From the NCBI GenBank assembly GCA_013306675.1, contig JABLUY010000017.1, positions 210,316-274,315 on the forward strand: a stretch of 64,000 nucleotides of DNA, in the 5' to 3' direction. Each line of letters starts with the position of its first letter. Within the stretch, counting starts at the first letter, position 1. The translations under genes were made by a program, and so were the position numbers. Source of the DNA: Thraustochytrium sp. TN22. Its lineage: Eukaryota > Sar > Bigyra > Thraustochytrida > Thraustochytriidae. The notes under the pieces are model-generated. The model was not told the DNA's origin. It searched no databases and saw only the letters and a list, made by a program, of their open reading frames with translations. Shown here piece after piece: positions 27,201 to 37,169 of this stretch.

Positions 27201-30200
27201 ATCGCGCGCACAGAGCATGACGTCCGTGGTGCGCGCCGAGGCATCTGGCTTCGCCGGCCTGCACCATGATACCCGCCTCGAGTATGCATACGCGCTTGCG
27301 CCCGTGGGCACGGCGCCGTGCAACGAGAAGGCGCCACGCCTGCCGCTGTCGACAGCCTTTGGCGCGGCGATGCAAACAGACGCGGTACTGCCCCCTGGCG
27401 AGTGGGTCATTCTGGCCCTGGCGCGGGCTGCGGACCGGGCGGTGGACCGCGAGACGGCTGCCGAGGCCTGCGCGGCGTCTGCCGTTGTCTCCGTCTCGGC
27501 GCTGGATCTGGGCCATGGGTCGCTGGAGTCTGCCCTCGGTGCGGAACTGTCGGCGCGCGCCGGCGGCGCTCAGCGCGTCCTCCAGCTCTTCGGCATCTGG
27601 GCCGCCGAGCTGTACCCGCATCTGCGCGTCGATGGCGCCTCGAGCGAGGCGACAGAGAGCTGCATGGCGGACGCCGACTGCGGACCTCTAGGCTCGTGCG
27701 AGGCGGATGCCTCGTGGGCTGCCTCGCCTCGCTATGTGTGTCAGTGCCCCGCGTCCCGGTATGGTCAGCACTGCGAGCACTTCGTACCGGCGGCCGAGGC
27801 GGAGGAGGCCTTTCTGTCGGCGCTCCTTGAGGCGTTGCGTGGCGGCGCGGTCCCGGCGCTGCCCGCGATGCAGCTGCTGGCGCAGACTCCGGCGCGACCG
27901 GAGGCGGCGGCGCGACGCATTGAGCTTGGGCGCGCGGCGCTGGCGCAGGCCGACTTTGCGGCTGGTGACGAGGAGTGCCAGGTCGCACTGGAGGGCGTCG
28001 TGGGCTCGGCGCTGGACAGCGTGAATCGGCGCCTGCTGGAGTCCGCAAGCCCCCTGCCAGATCGGCTCTCGGCGTGCGGCACGGCGGCGGCCGAGAAACT
28101 CCACGCGTCTTCGGTCCTCCCGCTGGTGGCGGCGCTGCCTGCCGGGACGCAGTACGTCCTGGGCCGGAGCCTGGCGACCCAGACCGTGGCGGTGGAGGGC
28201 ACTCACGGGAAGCACTCGAGCGTGCTACTGGCGCACGACCCATACCTGTGCGAGACGGTCTCGCCGGTGGTGATGATCCCCTCGGGTGCTGATGCAGGCG
28301 CAGTCCGGGTGCGAGGCCTCCCGGCGCTGGGCAGCCGATACGAGGGTCTGATGTGCATGGGGCGCGGCGCGGACGGACACGTGCTGCAAGGCGTGTGCGA
28401 GGGCACGCCACAGGACTGCACTTGCAAGGTGCCGGCCGGCGAGACCATGTATGTGGGGCTGTACGCAGCGTCCGCCCCCGGCATCGAGCTGGTGAAGCTG
28501 AGTGGCGGCGGTGAGAAGCTGGACGATGCGGATGCGTGGGAGGTCGCGGTGTCGCTCTCGTCCGCGCCGCATGGTGCCCAGGTTCAGGTGTACCTGAGTG
28601 GCAGCGAGGCGGGCGAGATGATCGCGTCGGCAAGCGGGTCGCGATGCGCCAACGTGGTGACGGGCAAGGTGGGCCAGGCGTGCACGCACGCACTCTCAGA
28701 CTGTACAAACCCGCTCGTGGAGACCTGCGTGTCAATGCCAATGGCGCGGTCGCTCATTACCTTTTCGCCGCAGCTCGTGACCTTTGGCAAGGGCAACTGG
28801 AGCGTCCCGCAGACGGTCCGTGTGAAGCCTGCCAAGGTGTCTCTAGCCGGGCCTGCGCTGCTGAGTGCCCGGGTCGTGGCCACCGTGACGGCTTCGGACG
28901 ACCTCAGGTACATGCACGTAAATCGCTCGCTGTCGGTCGCGCTGACGGCCATGAGGACACCGGCGCTCTCGGCCTCGCCTTCGAGTCTGCAGCTTTCCGA
29001 GGGCGATGCGGGCTTTTCTACGGTTGTGGTCGGCCTTGGCGCCGAACCTCGCGGTCCGGTCCGGGTTGAGGCGGTCTTTGACGCGGATATGCTTGAAGTG
29101 AGCCCCACGGTGGTCAAGGTGGACCCGCAGGCGTGGGCCTCTGGCGCGAGCTTCCGTGTGCGCGCCGTAGACAATCAGGTCACTCAGGCGCTCGCGCGTT
29201 ACCCGGCGGCGCTGCGATTCCGACTGCAGCAAGGCAGCCTGGAGGCCGACCCGTTTTTCGCGGCGGCCGCCAGCAACGGCGGCGATGTGGAGGTGGCGAC
29301 GACGATCGTTGACGACGAGACGGCTGGCCTGGTGCTGAGCCAGTCCTCGCTGACGCTGGTGGAGGGCGGCACGCCCGCGCACGTGGGCGTGCGGCTGACG
29401 CAGAAGCCAAGCCGCGGCGCCGTCTTTGTGCGCATCGTGGCCCGCGACGGAACATGTCTCTCGCCGGAGCATGGCACCGGCGCACGGCGGGAGAGCTGCG
29501 TGTCGAGCGCCGAGTGCATGCGCGGCTTCGAGTGCGTGCGGTCGACGGGGCTCGCGGTGGCCGCCGGCGCGCCGGCCGTGCTCCGCTTCGACGCTTCAAA
29601 TTTTGACGTCGAGCAGCGCGTGCAGCTGCAGGCGTTCGCGGACGATTTCGTGGAGGGCGCGCACGAGGATGTGGTGGTGCTGGAGGTGTCCAGCGCAAAC
29701 GACGACTCCTTCTCGCGCGTCGAGGCGGCCTCGCTGCGCGCCACCATTCTTGAGGAGGCGACCGCGCGCGGCGGCGTTGTCGTAGAGGCGGCACCCGGTT
29801 CCAAGACAGCGTCCTTGGGCGTGGTCCGCGTGGCTGAGGGCGGTAAGCCGGCGCAGTACGGCGTACGGCTGCAGACTCGGCCCCTGGGACGCGTCGGTGT
29901 GACGGTGCACGTGGACGCGGACCCGGTGGCGGCGTCGATGCTTCACCTGCCGGAGGGCGCGGCACTGTGGTTCGACATGCACAACTGGGCGACGCCGCAG
30001 GTGGTGCGCGTGGAGGCTCGTGACGTGGACGCCTACTTCCAGCCGGACCACGCCCATGCAACCTTGGTGCACTCGCTGGAGTCCGCCACGGACGCCGCCT
30101 ATGCGTCCCTGGGCGTATATCGCGACGCGGATGTCGCCGTGGAGGTGGTGGACGACGACGTACCGGCGCTGCGCGCGGACGTCTCGCAACTGATGCTGGA

Positions 30201-33200
30201 GGAAGGCGAGGCTACCTCGTTGCGGCTCAAGTTGGCGGCGCCACCGAGCGCGGGCCGCGACGTGGAGGTCCGCGTCAGCGTGCCGCATGGGCGCTGTGTG
30301 TCTGCGGACCAGGGCTTCTCGTCAACGGTGTGCTCTTCGAACGCAACGTGCCGCGCGTCCGTGGCGGAAGGCGCGTGGTGCTACGCGAACGCGCACGCGC
30401 TGGTGACGCCGCAGGTGCTGACGTTCTCAAGCTCGACATGGAATGCGTGGCAGACGGTGACGATCGAGGCCTTCGACGACCACGTGGTGGACGGCGACCT
30501 GGCGGGCGCTGTGGTGCGCGTGACGAGCTCGAGCTCTGAGACGTCTTTTGACGGCCTCGGCCTGCGCATTGCCCTGAGCGTGACTGACATGGACGCGGCC
30601 GGCCTGAGCTTTGTCGCGGGCGGTCTCGCGGCCGGCGGAAGCGACGACCGGCAGATGTTGCACGTAGTGGAGGGCCGCAGCGTGCACTACGGCGTGTCGC
30701 TGTCGTCGCGCCCGCTCCTTCCCGTGCAGGTGTCGGTGCTGGAGTGGCCGCTCCGCAGCGAGGCCCAGGTGGCGGTGGAGCCGACAAAGCTGGAGTTCCA
30801 GCCTGAGGACTGGGACAAGATCCAGTCGGTGGTCGCAACGCCGGTGGTGGACGGCCTGTACTGGCCCAAGGCGGCAGCGAGCGGCGGCGACGGCGTGGCC
30901 GCGCTCCGGCATGTCGTGGAGTCCACAGACGTCGCGTATCGTCAGCTGGCGTTCTTGGATCTCGGGCTGAACGTGTCGGAGAACGAGGCGCCTCTGGCGC
31001 GCATTGGGCTGGGCTCGGCGGAGGCCGGCGTCCTGCGTGTCTTTGAGCAGGATGCCGACGACGAGCAGGCAGACGCGGCGTGGTACGAGGTGGCGCTTCT
31101 GGCACCGCCGCCTGCGGATGTTCCGACGGTTGTGCACGTCGACGCGACTTCGGGCTTTTGCACGCAGAGCGTGGTGGGCGTGGAGGTCTCGCGCGTCCTG
31201 GTGGCCGGCAGTTTTTGCTCGGAGCATGCGGACTGCGAGGCGGGCCAGTTGTGCCGCACGGGCACCAAGATCAAGGCGGAGCCTGCGAAGCTGGTCTTCT
31301 CTGAGCAGAACTGGAACGTCCCGCAGCGCGTTTCGGTGCGCGCGTGGGACGACGACGTGGCCGAGGAGTCCGTCCACCTGGGCCGCATTACGCACCGTGT
31401 GACGCGCCACGAGGCGGAGCTCGGGTCTGTGGACAGCGTGCTGGTTGAGATCGTGGACGACGATGTGGCGGGCATTGCGCTGGATCGCGGGTCGATCCGT
31501 GTTGTGGAGGGCGAGGACGCGGACGCTTCCTTCCAGGTACGCCTGACGTCGGAGCCGCTGTCCCCGGTGCTGCTGGAGCTGGACGCCGGCCACGGCGGTT
31601 TAGTGACGGTGGTGCCGAGCACGCTGGAGATTGCGCCCGCCGTGTGGGCGACCTGGCACACGGTTCGCGTGCGTGCACGCGAGGACGAGGTTGCGTCGGG
31701 TAAGCCGCTGGCAATGCAGCTCGTGCAGCGCGCGTTGTCACTGGACCCGGCGTACAACGGGCTCGCGCAGACGCTCGAGGTGGAGCGCATCGACAGCCGC
31801 GAACCGGAGGTGCGCGTCACGTTGGACGCCCCGGTGGCGAGCGAGGAGGGCCTGGTGGTGGCGGAGGGCGGCGCGGCCGCCCAGTTCTCCATCGTGCTTG
31901 GCTCGCGCCCCGTAGCGCCGGTGCGCGTGCGCGTGGATGCATCGCGCGGGTACTGCCGAAAGACGCAGCAGGCTTATCAGACGGTGCCAGACTTTGACCG
32001 GCCGTGCGGCGTTCGCAGCTCGGGCGGTATCCAGAAGACGCTCGTGGGCGCGAATACTGCCGCCGCGGCGGCAGCAGGGGCGGCGGCCTGCGATTGCATG
32101 CTGGGCCTCGGCGCAAACGTGGACCGGCGATGGGTGGACTTTTCCGCGGAGGACTGGGACCTGCCAAAGGTGGTGACGGTCGCTGCGGAGGAGGATGACT
32201 ATGCTGAGCAAGCCACGCACCCGGCGTGGGTGCGTGTCTCGCTGGACGCGGCGACCACGATGGACGCCACGTACCGCGCGCACTACAACGATGTGGAGGC
32301 GATCGACTGGGTCAGCGTGAGCATCCTGGATAATGATGAGGCTGGCCTCACGTTGGCTCCCGGCGTGCAGGAGCCGATCCGTATCGAGGATCAGGCACAG
32401 GAAGTTGCAGGGGTGCGCCTGCGCAGCCGGCCTTTCGCGTACGTGGACGTGGCCATGCGCGCCGATGTGCCCGTTCAGGTGACTCCCGATGGTGCGCGTA
32501 TTACGCCGGAGCAGTGGGACGTGCCCGTGAGCGTGGTCGCGGTCTCGAACGCGCTGGGTGGTGCGGCGATGGACGCCTTCGGCGAGGGCCTGAAGCTGCA
32601 TGTGGCGAGCCTCTCGTCTCGCGACCCGGCGTACGCGCCAGACGTCGTAGCTTCGCTGCAGGTGGCGGCGGAGCTGAGCGCCGACCGCAGCGTGCGGGTG
32701 AACGTGGTGCCTGCCGGCACGGCGCCGGGCGGTGTGGTGTCCTCGACGAGCAGCGTGAGCCTGCGCGTGGTGGAGGGAGACGCGAGCGGGTCGGCCTACG
32801 CGGTGGTTCTCAACGCGGAGCCGCAGGCGAACGTGCGCGTCAGCGTGGTGGCGCCCATCGGGCACTGCGCTGACGCGAGCTCCGGGGCACCGTCTTATGC
32901 GCAGGGCTGCGCAGAGGGCTGCGGCAGCGGGCTCGTGTGTGTGCCCGGCACGGGCGCGACCGTGGTGCCTTCGGAGCTGGTCTTCTCGCCCGCGAACTGG
33001 AGCTTGCCTCAGGAGGTGGTGGTCCGCAAACCGGAGAACGCGGTGGACGAACGCGCCGGCGTGGCGCAGCCGCATGTGCGCACGTGGTCGATCCGGCACG
33101 AGGTGTCTGCAGGCGCGGACGCGCGGTACGACGCGCTGAGTGCGGTGCACGTGCCGGTGTCGCTGGTGGACACGGACGAGGCTGGCGTGATCATTCAGAT

Positions 33201-36198
33201 CGGCGACGCCGCGGCCGTGACCCTGGGAGACGGCACAACCTCCGTTCGGACGGACGCCGTTGAAGGCACGGCCCTGGAGGTGGGCGTGCGGCTGGCGTCG
33301 CAGCCGTGGGCTGAGGTGAGGGTGAGCGTGGTGGTTGCGATGCCAATGCCGACGGCAGCAGCCACGGCGGCGTCAGCGGCGTCGAAGACGCTGCTGTCGC
33401 GGTCGGCAGCGGAGGACCGCGAGGCGGTGACCGAGGAGGTGACGTTGGCTGGCACGCTGATCTTCACGGCGAGGACGTGGAATGTGACGCAGCGAGTGCA
33501 TGTGGAGGTGCCGGAGAATGACCTGGTGGACCCGACGGCGAGGTCCGGGGCAATTCGCGTGGAGACGGCGTCGCGCGACGCGCTGTACGCGTCGTCGTCG
33601 CACGAGGTCGGCCTTGACGTGCTAGACAACGAGTGCCGCGTCGGCTCGTGGGGCCCGTGGTCGGTGTGCGATCGCGCATGCGGGCCAGGCTTCGAGCGGC
33701 GGCACCGCGAGGCGTTCTTCCCGAATGGCGGCGGCGGCGGATGCCCGTACGAGATGGTGAGCCTGCGGCCGTGCAACCTGGGCTCGTGCACGAGCCTGTC
33801 GCTGGAGGACGGGTCAACGTCGTTGTCGTCGTCGTCGACTTCGTCGGGGCGGCCCATGATGCTGGAGCTGGGCTTCTTCTTCGGCGTGGCGATGCAGTCG
33901 GATCGCCGCGTGTTGGCGGAGGAAACGGCGAGCTCGGTGCACGCGAAGCAGATCAAGGAGTCGCTGGCGCGCGCCCTGGATGTGTCGACACGCCAGGTGG
34001 AGCTGGCGAGCGTGTTTCTGGCGCGCACCGAGAACGAGACGGACGTGGTGGGCGTGCGCGCGGTGGCATTTGCAAACGCGACACGCGGTGTGCTGGAACT
34101 GGAGACAGCGGCTCGCCGGCAGCTGTCGGAGCCGACGAGCGCGCTGAGCGAGGCCCTGCCGGGCCGCCTGCTGGTGGGCGCGGATGACGTGGTGATCGTG
34201 CGGCATGCGGCGAGCGACTTTGGCTACTTTTGCGTCGCGTCGGACGCCGAATCGGACGCGCCCACGCACTCGCCCACCATGGTGCAGGAGCTGCACTCGC
34301 GGTCGGGCGGGCCAGTGCAGCTGGCGAGCGAAGAGGACTGCCTGGCGTGCGACGCGAGCGTGGTGCAGTACTGCTGCCCACTTGGCGCGGTCTCGAACGG
34401 GACGTGCCTTGTGGGCCTCGAAGACGTGCCGGCGGCATTTTGCGCGCACAGCGCGATGCCGTTGCGCGCGTGCGCGGGCGCCGGGCCGTTCTCGTGGCGC
34501 CTCGCTGCAGCGGGCAGCACGGCGGGCCTCTTGGGCGCCGTGCTGATGCTCTTTGCCTACCTGCAGCTGCGGCCTGCGCCGTGGCGGTCACCGTCCAGGG
34601 GCAAGGGCAAGGGCAAGAGGCCTCGGCGGCGGCTGCTGAGCGCGTACTGGGGCTTCTTTGGCGCCCGGCAGGCGAGCGAGGAGGCCATGGGCAAGAGCAG
34701 CCGCGGCACGCGGCGCTTCGGCACGCACTCGGAGTCGGCGAACTCTACAGATGTGCCAAGCGATGCAGGCCACGATCGAGAGCGGGATCTGCTGCTGGAC
34801 CCGGCGCGCGAGATCGCGGCTGCGACCACGACGGCCGTGGCGGGTGACGAGGACCGCGACGCGGCTGGGGCCGCCGAGTCGGCCCCGCCTGGGTTCGCGC
34901 GTGCGTTCGCGCAGCACGAGCCGCCTTCGGATGAGGCCTTGGCGCCGGCAACGCGTGTACTGGTCTTTTACGACTACGACTCGAGCTACTACGTGGGCAG
35001 TGTGCTGCGTCACAACGTGCTGGATGGCACGTACTCGATCCTCTTCGATGATGGGGACGAGGATGACGCTGTCGAGCTGTCGAGCATGCGGCTCATGGCC
35101 TCGGTGGCAGCCTCCAGCACTGGTGGGGCGAGCGGCCGTCGTGAGAGTAGCGGCGGCGCACGCAGAAGCAAGAGCGGGGCAAGCAGCATGCGCAGTGGCA
35201 GCAGCGGCGGAGGCAGGGCGAGCCTGCGAAGCGCGGGGCAGCAGAGTCGCGCAAGCGGCAGCGCGATGGGCGGCCTGCGCGGCAGCAGCACGGCGCTGGC
35301 GTTGGAGGACGCGCTGGCCCACGGGGGCGACGCGAGCTCCCAGGCTGGGTGCTCGATTGCCTCGGGCGATATTGTGGAGGTGCTGGACGAGCGTAGCGAG
35401 CGGTGGCAGCTGGCCCGCGTGCTGGAGGACGCGGCCAGGGGTGATGGCGAGCGCTTCCGCGTTGCCTTCGACGACGGCACGGTGGAGTCAAACGTGCCGC
35501 GGCAGCGCATCCAGCGCTTCTTGCCGGTGAACACGCCGGTGCGCGTGGTGTATGGCGGTGTAGGCGCGGCCTTCCAGGGCGTGGTGGCTGCCATCGTTGG
35601 CGACGGCGAGTACATCGTGCGCTTTTCGGACGGCGCCGAGGAGCCGCTGCCGCGCCAGTGGCTGAGCGCCGACGACGGGTCCGCGCTGGGCGCGGACGAG
35701 GTGGACTTTGAGGACGACATGCTCAACTTCCTCCTGCGCGGCGGCAAGGAGGACGACGATGAGGACGACGACAACGACAACAACCACAACAGTGGGAGGC
35801 GGCGGGGTTCTGAGCACGAGAGCTTGTATGGGGAGCACGAGGTGGCTTCGGAGGCCGGCAAGCGGCTTCTTGATGGCCACGCCGAGACTGACCGCGCCTG
35901 GGACTCCCTGGTGCGCGATGGTTTCTCCGTGCGGCTCGACTCGCGGCGGGGACTCGGACTCAAGCTCGGCATGCTCCGATCGCGCCTCGTGGTCGTGACG
36001 GGCTTCCTCCCGCTCGCGGACGGCCAGCCGGGCCCTGCAGAGGCCTGCGGCGCTCTCCGTGTGCGCGACGTGCTGCTCGGCATCGACGGCGAATCGGTGC
36101 GTGGCTGGGACTTTACCCAGGTGGCCGACAAGATCAAGCAGGCCGACCGTACCATCACCCTGCGCTTCGGCCGCATTGAGACGCAGCGTGCTCCGTGA
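3250..36198 (+). CDS. Giant multidomain single-pass surface protein (about 10,982 aa)
   Basis: A single uninterrupted 33-kb frame encodes a predicted type I membrane protein. A basic n-region (residues 1-66) precedes a hydrophobic signal or anchor segment at 67-88, with a plausible cleavage after ASLA. The ectodomain has: about 29 cysteine-rich repeats (168-1683); a beta-helix-like region (about 1935-3590); two FN2-like modules (about 3914-4052); NWxxPQ Calx-beta-like repeats (about 4197-7835 and 8415-10128); a REJ-like stretch plus an EGF module between them (about 7840-8177); and a TSP1 module (10129-10180). One transmembrane helix (10418-10440) is followed by a basic stop-transfer run. The cytoplasmic tail has three Tudor/SH3-like barrels and a C-terminal PDZ-like domain. 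The start at 3250 was preferred over 2608 because it puts the hydrophobic segment nearer the N-terminus. Domain names rest on pattern recognition. Cell adhesion, matrix contact or cell recognition is inferred from architecture only. I recognise no named orthologue. Confidence 0.85.
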   Translation: MEPSMRGARQADEAAPARPRRRTRPTTTTTTTTTSPTSTRAAPAEEERRRRRREERKGSAARRGRPAAAAALLALLLLAALQVCASLAQTASSATASKAVEEAAEEGVQAQGVAAAAAAEAAAGESQGDVDELKVGLVQEEEDLEDLEDLEEAEEDEAAPHLLDLLQSCRADEECRSGVCCEHFRVCLPKSCRDGRLNGNETGVDCGGDTCTPCVAGAGCEVDEDCLSQRCESEFRHHCLPATCTDGRKSGAETDVDCGGPLCAPCALGDACEADDDCQSALCDDETGMCVAASCGNGVRDADETDVDCGGLDCPACEDGQSCTANRDCASGACDADAGVCVPRSCTDGVLNGNETDIDCGGPQCMPCALGARCQAPEDCAALASLPEVGAAPVQATCDPHALVCTPITCLDGLLNGNETAVDCGGRFCPPCEDAAECVRNADCRSGLCSPDLGLCMPRTCRDGLLNGNETDVDCGGLCGPCAAGRGCASAADCLSGLCDPTLGTCLDASCVDGRKNGLETDQDCGGPTCSRCPDGATCAADDDCVNGRCDEHSRRCLPEHCANGQLDGLETDVDCGGPDCGPCADTRLCEAGADCLSGICDQDLGVCLAESCRNGLLDGNETDVDCGGGCRPCAVGGFCRADTDCASGVCDDDLAVCVPATCRNGRLDPGEADVDCAGDCAPCTDGSACTLDADCVSRTCDADAGLCLAPHCRDRLLNGNETDVDCAGPDCLPCENGRRCLANADCLSGLCDPNTARCLDAHCADGLLNGNETATDCGGPDCLPCADLRDCRVDADCQSGRCHPDAAVCMPASCFDGELNGNETDVDCGAQCTPCAAGKDCDHPADCASGLCDPDQGICLDASCVDGVRNGLETAVDCGGPVCARCADGLACHSHADCQHEHCCEVHAVCLAPHCANGVLDFNETDRDCGGPCSPCEDGFLCERNADCLSNSCHDGACLPASCSNGRLDGNETSTDCGGPFCPPCSVGDRCERASDCNSDVAFCDATDGICYPLACANGLQDAGETDVDCGGPDCPPCEDGKRCEDAYDCASSACDLDTGICVPPACTDGLLNGDETGVDCGGSCAPCAQGVACRADGDCAADLRCEPFRGLCAPATCFDGVLNGHETGLDCGHDCSPCDHGYDCLTARDCKELCSEDRATCMPFSCVDGMRNGLETDTDCGGPFCRECANLHLCALDRDCQSGFCDPRLARCIPRQCNDGIQNGNETDVDCAGGCAPCSLDARCRADRDCESGLRCDPLRTVCAPASCFDGLMNGNETDVDCGGPHCAPCATALAACALDDDCNGTMVCDPALQQCLPADPLERQLLLLPPSCRNGVQDGDETDVDCGGPLCLPCNRTGAACAAAADCADGLLCAAASSTCVRDTCVNDVQDGQETDVDCGGPDCAPCADNAACADARDCASAVCDPASGLCLPGTCHDGIHNNAEADVDCGGPNCDRRCAELSTCNADQDCVDGLICDPDAARCVQRDCLGRCGGDHCPPCAVGRACDSPSDCASAACSAHSGLCVPAHCGNRVQDHDEVDVDCGGASCDPCAAGAACTSDADCASGLACAAADSTCRPASCQDGVQNGLETYTDCGGPHCAPCTAVGEATCLLDRDCASGLCSADGECIAKTCANHVKDGEETDVDCGGPFCAPCENGRRCTDSDDCRTAFCDRVLAVCADPADADDWIVDCDGNRLTNLECASARLGYTSCDQHLNDNVCDDGAFVSDAGVAIRLNCAAHECDRGACGACRQLSQGRGQDQLQGSAQAQAQAQAQAQARYSLPGVNAAALPDSEAGAAWAANYAGLSNGASLAFSGPPEIVTRLTQLHKLADVDFSQYDDADTGFVYGDFFRNVDYDSLARPASLCQPRFGCRLSTDLAPAIDAFAHVIMSFYDFSSMEQDERFLVEGSRDPASRVLLDGFYLAARSADQPKTLTLTGSLRVGRLSVVGKGGVLDLTEAESVHLEQGLVVLPGGTVRLGGPMALTGSDRAFLLVLGSMEIEAAGDVDREHHELQDLEHSSALVPLLDLARIDVFGAARMHHGAAAQLTARTAFSVMPGASLELFGDLALRCASSARDCRLRNLGLLRVMGAATLDVHLLNDGHLDLQSGVFRAAFGLTNRGLVTVAPTAVWEAQSARLDLRGARFMEDDFGLKALLAQTEPVDKASLLLQQQLLRSRVLRAQVLVRGVLRLADQASLHLADGALLSAVGPCALELREGSRTKVLAGSEIVLAPAADASAPACARETPLLHGEIRLAGAGAVLRAFIPDSTSRLHIDGKVLFSQGGAVLVEHPGSLVGAAAADPTVSVARRSLSATGAGTSATTMTSGANTVFSNPVVADGDLVIPQGQSVTFRSTLVHTGALTVLGSVTFEDYTLIAHRVSNEGRLIVGSAGRVMLAGMYSGDGFLKVNGQLYFGGSGAVGGDLVNTGRVHVGVESRAVLADFERNLFAYDTETASGRRLLACDGQPHTTHVRFDVGAASGVGVEWTLPVHTCERTPDEPTLLAALSRQLGLESVDGLSLRAGSGSGDGAHTLRRSLARASGAWHQQRELTPEVSLVAPAATLPVGALASTFAQADGVLLDIARAATVDFHGRVLDAGGILVADEADVGLHGTVSFDRPMQNFGRLFIGPTAHVDFARALDSAGNVTIEGNITIADETIYSQDVYLRGSMHVTSTGNVTFESLLENSGTITVDEGGGVAMFGAATFDEESFFICDGELELGYGSSLVLYGDFAVTETGTTTVDGAQIDVYSPAVYFDGLYFQTRGAFVSVEDGGVLVFEGEFSSDENAQISVETNGKLRFQGSSIFAQDLVTGAAYRSATDQYVALSNKGTLVLSRTATLTMDGTELSSTGSLDAKEGSTLACSSSDAKLTLNDAVVDGLLAVNNTCVVTFTGHNVVGGSVMVSYDAVTVIAATRLTLDQDALWTSDGVLTVEQDATFVVKGLLRSRGHALNRGRLMLASRLAMPSVITSTLQSYGSVMVSGAAVLRGTNAQFSGDLIVDVGAALYLDEAAAVVVAGSLSHDGLLNLGASGQASFTCASPECSSTSDSQLEGLGALTLSEGAEWDLLGTVQVPVGAEQWHIVQGATLYLGGAASVGASVQNEGTLVVTTDGDAVFLDSIVSTGLLQVDGAADLLGSSADLDGEIAGAGYLVVGPSTKADVLADGTLRGGIEVRVGGSAVFWSSSFTLEGLTKIDGDMFISTGAQVAFRTGGSGRVQPGAAQLVTTGQLRNDGNLSIGVLADLGGNLESTSLLIVEPAGEATVVGLLEVQEGELYVRDGELIIDAEGQLSVLDTAALVSSDAAFVQVAGSLTIASGATADLRGQAASASSAIVHVLGELVLGASADFQGFTEVEGLLVLANDVAATGTSSRGAVFHDVLQNGGQLCAQAGARLQIDGGLTSTGAIYVMPAAEMIFTLDSVSKLTASTEVEQPQVVNLGSLIVDQDASLASEVDFVSTGEIEVHGTLELDGGAIQLSETARAIRNMVPDLLAADLNDISDSDVGGLSVMEDGTLTGWATVEGDLVSEGTVRAGSEEEPSAVLSVSGTFTARTTAILQVALALSDDSESSMPAYGVLDVAGAVDLAGTVTVVSDRFYSDTVRLAPLLARRNNLDLSTETVFSASGPEDYEFTADGFVDQTSVSGTRRAVLLVDLQSSHAVVVGSRRSLSAEAVLHAEDLLASDLDSNVTLGASPQTPDGTQLVDLWLGGVRGIEPSRVRRIVHTIEGYLGMVPTAQLQKKTRMPAFFEAYVAEVVSRRSGRSAPASFRGGLQLTLAFSCPTLVECRSFCTTLRELRAGIARDLVERLHALGVHTFAMRSTTCASVHEQAHVASLTPPVCVSDGLRGTFLTPGVECHEPCTCVGEACSCFMRSGKWAGCECGPFAAAGASSLATAPTSTVASLGDLAHPQVACAANGLGAPRAGTPCAFPFWFDGQMHHSCIGSGWGGDGFCVIQGELAGCKCESATAAAAAAAADGASTADAVASLVPAEERAGRLPACVTTGRGAAAEGDACVFPIVFKGLAYFRCIDREVDGGWCVNARGERGGCSCEQDNSTSAETARSRRDEHDDDGEAAARALLWRVSAGRRLEDSIAVQFHSTKVAQVWLYALLAGSPAPTREDILACADSETDDAFYASVRAVGGGQEQEGLLEGLEPSTGYDVYVCSDAPEAEEIVVLRDVRTARASTRAARSTLSLGEEERGHLILTDVAIELTEGDGTVQEYGFTLDRQPDAAVTATVVLPPRDQLDASPQEVFFTPSNWNTTQYIQVYARDDGVLEDDPHTVVIRHRLESSDPRFVLDEDEDDADTLSVKVHDASARGLDASLALQVRPSKLDLDEGGQPGVYTVRLTRQPSAVVSVSIVLPPGDDLEVAPTALSFGPDDWDQPQRVTVRAVDDRIEEDFLQVVQIFHKVASRDASFEGADAPVVMAFVNDTQTRGEEPSFVVAPSTLDLPEGSSAMFTITLGEASLPPAHDVFVTVNSTREAFFDPPELVFSPSDWDAPRSVVVHVPRDGVIREEASFEEVVFTTSSRDFVYHGLHIDAVSMRVADADVPGLVLSTTRVTGLDEANPTQEAVFDIWLAAAPRDGALVRVDLAVQDGFCLHRGNGPQLQLGPCALDLDCELASADAASARQLRCIRETGAYLNAEETTLFFDMDNWRIPQSVSLRPYEDNRVEAPVHMSKVTLTLSSDRDERFAGASCYQVDASSAALGGVDLVAAGECAVLAEIADADIAAVEFTPALVTLDAAKGEVSYLASLASRPWAPVTLNIDLGRLGLSADPRQLVFAPSTWDTPQQVRVRIRDGMGESDQYLAVAAHEAVSADGAYDRLVEELTVKVIQDAWTRIVLSKHTATVSEDGLVETVEVRLARKPHVSALHAERAVTVDFPVSHGHCIVAATGELRPRTEPCSRDADCADDGVFCARGERVRVSPSRLTFSQSNWALPQRITISAEDDDVAGSAQVVHTLIAPRAASEDPLFNDGEATCVALHEDGSCAEYDNSTASRGSILVNVLDNDEAGLVLSSRTLAFAESLGEQASEANLVTVALASKPSGAVRVAIEVDAQAANRLRAVPAHIDFTPSTWSVPRAVQLVPTDNDIADAEQRVAVVLVADSADDAYAGLSETLEATILNDDVDGVELSVGEITLNKDGHTSVYSLSLKSNPGRRVRVELSVRLPVEVVAPRDRVLYFDQDDWNVPQKVTIRALEDGRSTCETVVSRKGNPVLHCPPTVVRIVHTDVTTENSEPAELTVKVVDRHSGITVWPQALDLLERGEAGSVHLLLHDRPSKRVAVRLSLTGEGADRVELSARGPLVFTPENWDVLRTVTLQARDEVGVHADARVLLEFEMDATGADGRFAEASLHPVEVLVRDADTPGLNISSRQLYLEEDHGGAIHGSVLHVALLSRPVGEVTVEPHFAEQELAVWPTSLNFDASNWQMPQDVHVSAVNDAVAEPLGVRTSMLAFRTLSATDADYFALAQVTVEAMVRDDDFAGVQLRESLDDMASAGLGQLLREGQSKRYLVTLLSEPRGEVVVTAAAVSGTCVGPDHRLTNASCSISRPCARSEDVCEYDTKVWAHPERLTFSQASWSEPQELWVGALADKVLESELHSGVVHLSTQSAGDSLYDSEDLPVYLDDAQLPQGELQVDIIDGDVAGIRVETPHGDAQALSLDEGDSLEVRVSLLSRPLAPVTVHVSEHGLGFLAFDRDLLVFNRSNWDRPQSVRVVAVADEHAWADGTRFSSLDLAADSLDATYATGTHVNLEVEIRDEDEVGLEFVTGAGDADVGLVVAEGESLVYGVRLRSKPWVAAAHGEMAATVMLHAMDGFCRGRATGSRPDYAMPCSFDGHCNEASQYCYKHSTVDVSPSQLVFSSESWNELQFVTLVAVADDVLEPSLQHTVVAHRVQSPDPVYATLPARQLSMAVREAKRAGVVLSRSSVTLTEGATGETYTVRLPSRPWSAVTVSISSSAEVVTSRHELVIEPDDWYKEHALTVTAVDDGIRELPAPHRARLVHRTSSADPAYDNLRGADLLCNIFDPEDEGDASGAARLVVLHDETGSVPFEARDLVVDEADGDALTFYVSLSRRPAGRVDVAVRVYSGHCMAGPGVDNEDLFCSSDSDCKAYCDTQACLEAARCEHNTKAHALAGSETVFFLEQDWQVPKPVRVVAYQDHLAESVRHRTKILLEASSAYDMEYDRSLAGVFLDILDRDAARFDVRPVEPSSRLVREGEGGSYTLRLASRPLLPVTVQVSASPGVTLSPCSSDVVCAFVFGPSNWSEAVNIAFTVEDDDFADGDPATHKREISIAHFASTSDDRFRHVSEILTWTVLDEDVAGIALSVSELRVVEGGAEQTYLATLRARPRDQFCARYGSGADVDRSRPCTSDLDCLSPLPHAVAPDLSLRQAVQDMHARCLRPGANDEVLATLTTGTPAGFCLAGESREARFDQFCDRDSDCKAGVGSVRGTCLIDSLLRVVGDEVAFTAQNWSTPVEIRVRALVDHFAEPSEQVVPITHAVHTEDPSFKAAHANLAATVVDAESVGLVLSTNALHMTAGAMKQYTVRLASKPMNAVRIAVRVQGATGLAVLRDGALALTSLKFDATNWAEPQVVTVRSEVTAAGAAPRLEHVVSSQDEAYGALAPVPVPVHLQESTRAGLVVSTPHLTVQEGGTAAAFTVRLAARPLRPVAIKVTVPGGHCEAITRDEEPAYGSMCAVGTDCALGNACVQGSKAYASVSEVIFTESSWAAPQVVVVRAYDDDLVEPYEDRTTITLSAAELAEPALVQVKILDNDVPGIVWEGATTNGRLSATLGRAARVGFRLRSQPWSNVTVQLSAQGAQGKTSLSATTFTFTPDSWSTPQALEVTASRVDSFRLVARTASADVSYGETALPAQVALLDVFADALDYVDLVFSDSAVVVDEGEAVTYSVRLHATGAAVRDQSWTVFRLTVDTTSKLVEVSPSAVDLSIGGAVNFTVRALEDMKQAGDQSIVLSHALTLDGVERSWELPVLVGDDDKGAVFVAPRRLALAGPAAAYSVKLADYMPGPLTVSPHPVTSMCLSSEGTLTGAECDSSCECVDLGVARVEVSPGSATLSAASNVSTFTVRPNTATINYADALWASAWTTVVHDGVDASNKKVAMPVVSARLGSGGVEASEPRLATVETEVSALGGCGADGAAEIRVRLTSKPVALVRVLAGLDDESEEARKGCPDVQTHVTYLSAQDPAVLGIHGSVPPRLMSWGDAHGFVALGAAKTTYKIARWLGSGLMVLESCVDPECVSTRAVSSALTQVGTEVHIFASALQAHMYAERGCPGEERGPRLGLEGVDTLIFSPSNWSQWQTVRAALSCAAGNAEVATWIEGLPRVRLETSTSTSAEFPRIMRDVLYEGLEALVDVRASEGTEATKGLALSVDHLQLAGDAALSATYSVALTRAPEAVLASLGKARAAVRVRVVAAMTACNGAVCSPQLHWNCSCAPDEEEALPAGVQLSPSILEFSSGNWADPQTVTVRVSEDAVGAHVALARGGVSLVHITESSDPVYNGARATLPTMAADTDAAGVVFDSSVVFLTEHGAPAHLHASLQSMPAAETVEVALHGPESIQVFPTRLVFARESWNVPQAVKVMAAVTEEAGGKPSVGVLYPSTHAEGDARYNKAVRAGAGVEVAVMDSDWAGVLVDSDRVLITDGRPASVRVRLTSAPRGPVTVRVLVPQRTIRTRREDPCLGTVEVENGTVALVEASPSELTFNASNWAAVQTVELRDAAPEIAENVAEHGLQEVRFEVSSEADPNYDGSLLRRELCEGLGWSAQHPDLAAELQRAERLALPGTTVQCTSRPSSGLCCPLVSAPVIIATVHSPVWGPAPRLVSANMSSSGRHLVAGFDQPVAEASRATDCEALFSGTSEAFSACGGPSDATLSTAAALGQDAGCRWLDAATVVVTLGQDAEVVPHQWLHVAAQRIRATPASKRFASGAVTISADAGRLEALAAATVMPAAGHVYASKSRAQSMTSVVRAEASGFAGLHHDTRLEYAYALAPVGTAPCNEKAPRLPLSTAFGAAMQTDAVLPPGEWVILALARAADRAVDRETAAEACAASAVVSVSALDLGHGSLESALGAELSARAGGAQRVLQLFGIWAAELYPHLRVDGASSEATESCMADADCGPLGSCEADASWAASPRYVCQCPASRYGQHCEHFVPAAEAEEAFLSALLEALRGGAVPALPAMQLLAQTPARPEAAARRIELGRAALAQADFAAGDEECQVALEGVVGSALDSVNRRLLESASPLPDRLSACGTAAAEKLHASSVLPLVAALPAGTQYVLGRSLATQTVAVEGTHGKHSSVLLAHDPYLCETVSPVVMIPSGADAGAVRVRGLPALGSRYEGLMCMGRGADGHVLQGVCEGTPQDCTCKVPAGETMYVGLYAASAPGIELVKLSGGGEKLDDADAWEVAVSLSSAPHGAQVQVYLSGSEAGEMIASASGSRCANVVTGKVGQACTHALSDCTNPLVETCVSMPMARSLITFSPQLVTFGKGNWSVPQTVRVKPAKVSLAGPALLSARVVATVTASDDLRYMHVNRSLSVALTAMRTPALSASPSSLQLSEGDAGFSTVVVGLGAEPRGPVRVEAVFDADMLEVSPTVVKVDPQAWASGASFRVRAVDNQVTQALARYPAALRFRLQQGSLEADPFFAAAASNGGDVEVATTIVDDETAGLVLSQSSLTLVEGGTPAHVGVRLTQKPSRGAVFVRIVARDGTCLSPEHGTGARRESCVSSAECMRGFECVRSTGLAVAAGAPAVLRFDASNFDVEQRVQLQAFADDFVEGAHEDVVVLEVSSANDDSFSRVEAASLRATILEEATARGGVVVEAAPGSKTASLGVVRVAEGGKPAQYGVRLQTRPLGRVGVTVHVDADPVAASMLHLPEGAALWFDMHNWATPQVVRVEARDVDAYFQPDHAHATLVHSLESATDAAYASLGVYRDADVAVEVVDDDVPALRADVSQLMLEEGEATSLRLKLAAPPSAGRDVEVRVSVPHGRCVSADQGFSSTVCSSNATCRASVAEGAWCYANAHALVTPQVLTFSSSTWNAWQTVTIEAFDDHVVDGDLAGAVVRVTSSSSETSFDGLGLRIALSVTDMDAAGLSFVAGGLAAGGSDDRQMLHVVEGRSVHYGVSLSSRPLLPVQVSVLEWPLRSEAQVAVEPTKLEFQPEDWDKIQSVVATPVVDGLYWPKAAASGGDGVAALRHVVESTDVAYRQLAFLDLGLNVSENEAPLARIGLGSAEAGVLRVFEQDADDEQADAAWYEVALLAPPPADVPTVVHVDATSGFCTQSVVGVEVSRVLVAGSFCSEHADCEAGQLCRTGTKIKAEPAKLVFSEQNWNVPQRVSVRAWDDDVAEESVHLGRITHRVTRHEAELGSVDSVLVEIVDDDVAGIALDRGSIRVVEGEDADASFQVRLTSEPLSPVLLELDAGHGGLVTVVPSTLEIAPAVWATWHTVRVRAREDEVASGKPLAMQLVQRALSLDPAYNGLAQTLEVERIDSREPEVRVTLDAPVASEEGLVVAEGGAAAQFSIVLGSRPVAPVRVRVDASRGYCRKTQQAYQTVPDFDRPCGVRSSGGIQKTLVGANTAAAAAAGAAACDCMLGLGANVDRRWVDFSAEDWDLPKVVTVAAEEDDYAEQATHPAWVRVSLDAATTMDATYRAHYNDVEAIDWVSVSILDNDEAGLTLAPGVQEPIRIEDQAQEVAGVRLRSRPFAYVDVAMRADVPVQVTPDGARITPEQWDVPVSVVAVSNALGGAAMDAFGEGLKLHVASLSSRDPAYAPDVVASLQVAAELSADRSVRVNVVPAGTAPGGVVSSTSSVSLRVVEGDASGSAYAVVLNAEPQANVRVSVVAPIGHCADASSGAPSYAQGCAEGCGSGLVCVPGTGATVVPSELVFSPANWSLPQEVVVRKPENAVDERAGVAQPHVRTWSIRHEVSAGADARYDALSAVHVPVSLVDTDEAGVIIQIGDAAAVTLGDGTTSVRTDAVEGTALEVGVRLASQPWAEVRVSVVVAMPMPTAAATAASAASKTLLSRSAAEDREAVTEEVTLAGTLIFTARTWNVTQRVHVEVPENDLVDPTARSGAIRVETASRDALYASSSHEVGLDVLDNECRVGSWGPWSVCDRACGPGFERRHREAFFPNGGGGGCPYEMVSLRPCNLGSCTSLSLEDGSTSLSSSSTSSGRPMMLELGFFFGVAMQSDRRVLAEETASSVHAKQIKESLARALDVSTRQVELASVFLARTENETDVVGVRAVAFANATRGVLELETAARRQLSEPTSALSEALPGRLLVGADDVVIVRHAASDFGYFCVASDAESDAPTHSPTMVQELHSRSGGPVQLASEEDCLACDASVVQYCCPLGAVSNGTCLVGLEDVPAAFCAHSAMPLRACAGAGPFSWRLAAAGSTAGLLGAVLMLFAYLQLRPAPWRSPSRGKGKGKRPRRRLLSAYWGFFGARQASEEAMGKSSRGTRRFGTHSESANSTDVPSDAGHDRERDLLLDPAREIAAATTTAVAGDEDRDAAGAAESAPPGFARAFAQHEPPSDEALAPATRVLVFYDYDSSYYVGSVLRHNVLDGTYSILFDDGDEDDAVELSSMRLMASVAASSTGGASGRRESSGGARRSKSGASSMRSGSSGGGRASLRSAGQQSRASGSAMGGLRGSSTALALEDALAHGGDASSQAGCSIASGDIVEVLDERSERWQLARVLEDAARGDGERFRVAFDDGTVESNVPRQRIQRFLPVNTPVRVVYGGVGAAFQGVVAAIVGDGEYIVRFSDGAEEPLPRQWLSADDGSALGADEVDFEDDMLNFLLRGGKEDDDEDDDNDNNHNSGRRRGSEHESLYGEHEVASEAGKRLLDGHAETDRAWDSLVRDGFSVRLDSRRGLGLKLGMLRSRLVVVTGFLPLADGQPGPAEACGALRVRDVLLGIDGESVRGWDFTQVADKIKQADRTITLRFGRIETQRAP
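3448..3513 (+). other. Signal peptide / signal-anchor segment of the giant protein
   Basis: About 22 residues of Ala/Leu (core [12 protein letters not shown]) follow an Arg/Lys-rich run. A small-residue site (ASLA, then Q) follows. With one clear C-terminal transmembrane helix and cysteine-rich ectodomain modules, a cleaved signal peptide with an unusually long n-region is the consistent reading. An uncleaved anchor cannot be excluded. Confidence 0.7.
3753..8298 (+). repeat. About 29 tandem cysteine-rich repeats ([17 protein letters not shown] type)
   Basis: Each unit is about 50 residues and follows the pattern C-x-D/N-G-x3-G-x-E-T-D-x-D-C-G-G-x2-C-x2-C, then two shorter Cys pairs around D-C-x-S-G-x-C-D. 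I count about 28 complete copies plus one truncated copy near 7,721-7,760 that lacks the ETDVDCGG half. About 12 copies contain NET, an N-glycosylation sequon, at the same place. Similar [15 protein letters not shown] units occur in secreted proteins of bacteria and protists. Disulfide bonding and the Asp/Glu pattern suggest a rigid, possibly calcium-binding rod, which is inference. A further Cys-rich stretch without the full motif runs to about 8,517. Confidence 0.9.
8563..8599 (+). repeat. In-frame (GGCGCA)n hexanucleotide repeat coding (Gln-Ala)n
   Basis: Perfect hexanucleotide repeat inside the giant gene, giving a run of about six Ala-Gln dipeptides between the cysteine-rich stalk and the next globular region. 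It is a likely hotspot of length variation between alleles. Confidence 0.85.
9055..14030 (+). other. Beta-helix-like region of the giant protein
   Basis: About 1,650 residues almost free of cysteine are built from short rungs such as GTLVV, GSLTI, GLLQV and GDLIV, alternating with Asn/Asp/Gly turns roughly every 20 residues. This is the look of right-handed beta-helix (pectate-lyase or autotransporter-passenger type) folds. It is known in adhesins and surface enzymes, but no catalytic signature was recognised here. The assignment is by composition and periodicity only. Confidence 0.6.
14989..15405 (+). other. Two fibronectin type II-like modules
   Basis: Two cysteine modules (14989-15147 and 15250-15405) share the order G-x3-C-x-F-P-F/I, an aromatic/Gly centre, C-I, then G-x-C-V and G-C-x-C. 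This matches the FN2/kringle-like pattern ([18 protein letters not shown]). A related, more divergent cysteine cluster precedes them at about 14768-14903. In animals FN2 modules bind collagen and glycans. The ligand here is unknown. Confidence 0.6.
15838..26760 (+). repeat. Calx-beta-like NWxxPQ repeats, block 1
   Basis: About 24 repeats of roughly 110-190 residues. Each begins with a strand like GLVLSxxxLxVxEG, continues with YxVRLxSxPxxxVxV, and has the signature F-x-P-x-N-W-x-x-P-Q-x-V-x-V followed by A-x-D-D-x-x-E and a D-x-x-Y segment. This resembles the Calx-beta/cadherin-like beta-sandwich group, whose acidic loops often bind calcium. Many repeats carry a small cysteine insert before the NW motif. 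Two members near 24,060-24,560 have lost the NW signature. Confidence 0.75.
26779..27600 (+). other. REJ-like (polycystin-type) region
   Basis: This break in the repeat array contains a stretch of the type [20 protein letters not shown], then a Cys-x3-Phe segment, LG-x4-C-x-W-x-D-x2-T-V-V-V-T-L-G, and a later V-x-P-x-x-x-L-x-V strand. This is the pattern of REJ regions in polycystin-1-like and sperm receptor-for-egg-jelly proteins. No GPS motif or polycystin channel domain is present, so only the extracellular module is suggested. A profile search is needed to confirm it. Confidence 0.45.
27661..27777 (+). other. EGF-like module
   Basis: Six cysteines are spaced as in EGF, with the closing C-x-C-x5-Y-G-x-x-C segment ([12 protein letters not shown]). 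It lies directly after the REJ-like region. The roughly 240 residues after it (to about 28,490) include another cysteine cluster I cannot assign. Confidence 0.7.
28491..33630 (+). repeat. Calx-beta-like NWxxPQ repeats, block 2
   Basis: About twelve repeats of the same type as block 1. They alternate strictly between a long form, with a cysteine insert (pattern G-x-C, C, x-C, C before the V-x-P strand), and a short form without cysteines. The alternation implies growth by duplication of a two-repeat unit. Confidence 0.75.
33634..33789 (+). other. Thrombospondin type 1 module
   Basis: The motif W-G-P-W-S-x-C-D-x-x-C-G-x-G-x-x-x-R, followed by C-P and R-P-C-N-x-x-x-C, is characteristic of TSP1 repeats. 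It is the last ectodomain module recognised before the membrane-proximal region. Confidence 0.88.
34501..34569 (+). other. Transmembrane helix of the giant protein
   Basis: About 23 uncharged residues (core [16 protein letters not shown]) are followed immediately by a strongly basic run ([10 protein letters not shown]). This is the stop-transfer pattern that places the N-terminal side outside and the C-terminal tail in the cytosol. Confidence 0.85.
34948..35676 (+). other. Three Tudor/SH3-like barrels in the cytoplasmic tail
   Basis: Three segments (34948-35100, 35365-35526, 35527-35676) share the pattern of a valine-rich strand, W/Y-x-x-G/A, then Y/F-x-V-x-F-D-D-G-x-E. This is the hallmark of Tudor-like or 'agenet' small barrels. 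The first two are separated by a Ser/Gly/Arg-rich linker that could be phosphorylated. Tudor-like domains are usually nuclear or RNP modules, so their presence on a membrane protein tail is unusual. Confidence 0.6.
35911..36186 (+). other. C-terminal PDZ-like domain
   Basis: The last ~90 residues start with [16 protein letters not shown] (the carboxylate-binding-loop position). They continue with [19 protein letters not shown], the classic G-D-x-I/L-L-x-I-N/D-G-x-x-V pattern, and end with a helix and the strand [12 protein letters not shown] domain at the end of the tail would link the giant protein to cytosolic partners. Confidence 0.75.
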
Positions 36199-36846
36199 AC
36201 GTGACACTAAAAGAGCAGAGATGCACTGCCAAGATAAAAACTGAGAAAGCATCATTTGATTTGACTTTAAAAAGAGTGGCGGTGCCATGGTGTACCACAG
36301 AGTCGCGAAGTCGTGAAGCAGGGCCTGGCCCGAGGAGGGGCACATTTCTGAGCACAGGTGGGGAAACTGTAACCTTGAAGCGAAAGGAAGGACAAGTGGT
36401 CCACCTCTGTTGCAGGGATAAGCATGCTTCGTTCTTGCACTTTTTGAGAGGCAAAGGTACCAGGGAAATCTACGCGGAAGCCAAACTGTCTAGTTTTCTT
36501 TGTTCCCTCTCTCAGTGCTCTTGCTTTTTTGGCATCCGGCGGTCTTCGCGTAAGTACAACTCAGCTTTCGTTCAGATCGAAAATTCAGAGTGTTTCCCAG
36601 TGCAGGTCGTCAGGATCAAGGCAGGGCAATGATGCAGCTCAAGCTAAGAGATGTAAATCTCTAAGTTAGCTTGCGATATGCATTGGCGCGCGCCGCGCCC
36701 CCGACGGAGCGACCCTGACGTACACATTGTGTACACTGTGTATACACAAAGCATCCTCCCTTTTCGGGACACGGTCGCCGACGGTGGTTAGGCACCTCGG
36801 AGAGAGCGCTCGCGTGCGATCAACCACCGCGAGGACGAATCCGACG
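36199..36846. other. AT-richer spacer, 3' flank of the giant gene
   Basis: This is noticeably less GC-rich than its surroundings and is probably the 3' untranslated region and terminator of the giant gene. An open frame of 145 codons begins inside the stop region but has no protein-like features. It contains an imperfect hairpin at 36641-36672 (arms AAGCTAAGAGAT / ATCTCT-AAG-TTAGCTT). Confidence 0.55.
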
Positions 36847-37092
36847 ATGGCAGAGCTGAAGCTGGTCGCCGAGCAGAGCGGCAGCGCGGGCCTGGCGCCA
36901 CAGCACCTCGCGGCTGGCTTGGAGGGAGGCGCGGCCCTTGCTGCGCTGGCGCGGCTGCGCAGTGAGCACACGCGCACGCGCGGGATTCCCAGCATGGCGA
37001 GCTTGGGCGGCCTCGGCGCTGAGCGCGGCGACAACTTCGCCGGGATGCATGAGCATGGACGGTTCTACGTCTATAATGAGGGCTGTCTGTGA
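36847..37092 (+). CDS. Small open frame, possible 5' part of the PiggyBac-like gene
   Basis: 81 codons beginning MAELKLVAEQ, with an Ala/Leu-rich helical look, end at a TGA that overlaps the start of the next frame. The sequence GTGAGC at 37089 could be a 5' splice site or the point of a frameshift joining this stretch to the acidic N-terminus downstream. I cannot tell whether it is translated separately. Confidence 0.3.
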   Translation: MAELKLVAEQSGSAGLAPQHLAAGLEGGAALAALARLRSEHTRTRGIPSMASLGGLGAERGDNFAGMHEHGRFYVYNEGCL

Positions 37093-37169
37093 GCTCAGAC
37101 GATGAGCTGTCCACCACCTCGTACGAGTTAAGCGAAGGCGAGAATGTGGAGGGCAGCTTCGACGAGGCG

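Noticed and set aside
36195-36632. A 145-codon open frame overlapping the giant gene's stop
   Set aside because: It begins without a sensible start context in what looks like 3' flanking sequence, and has no domain.
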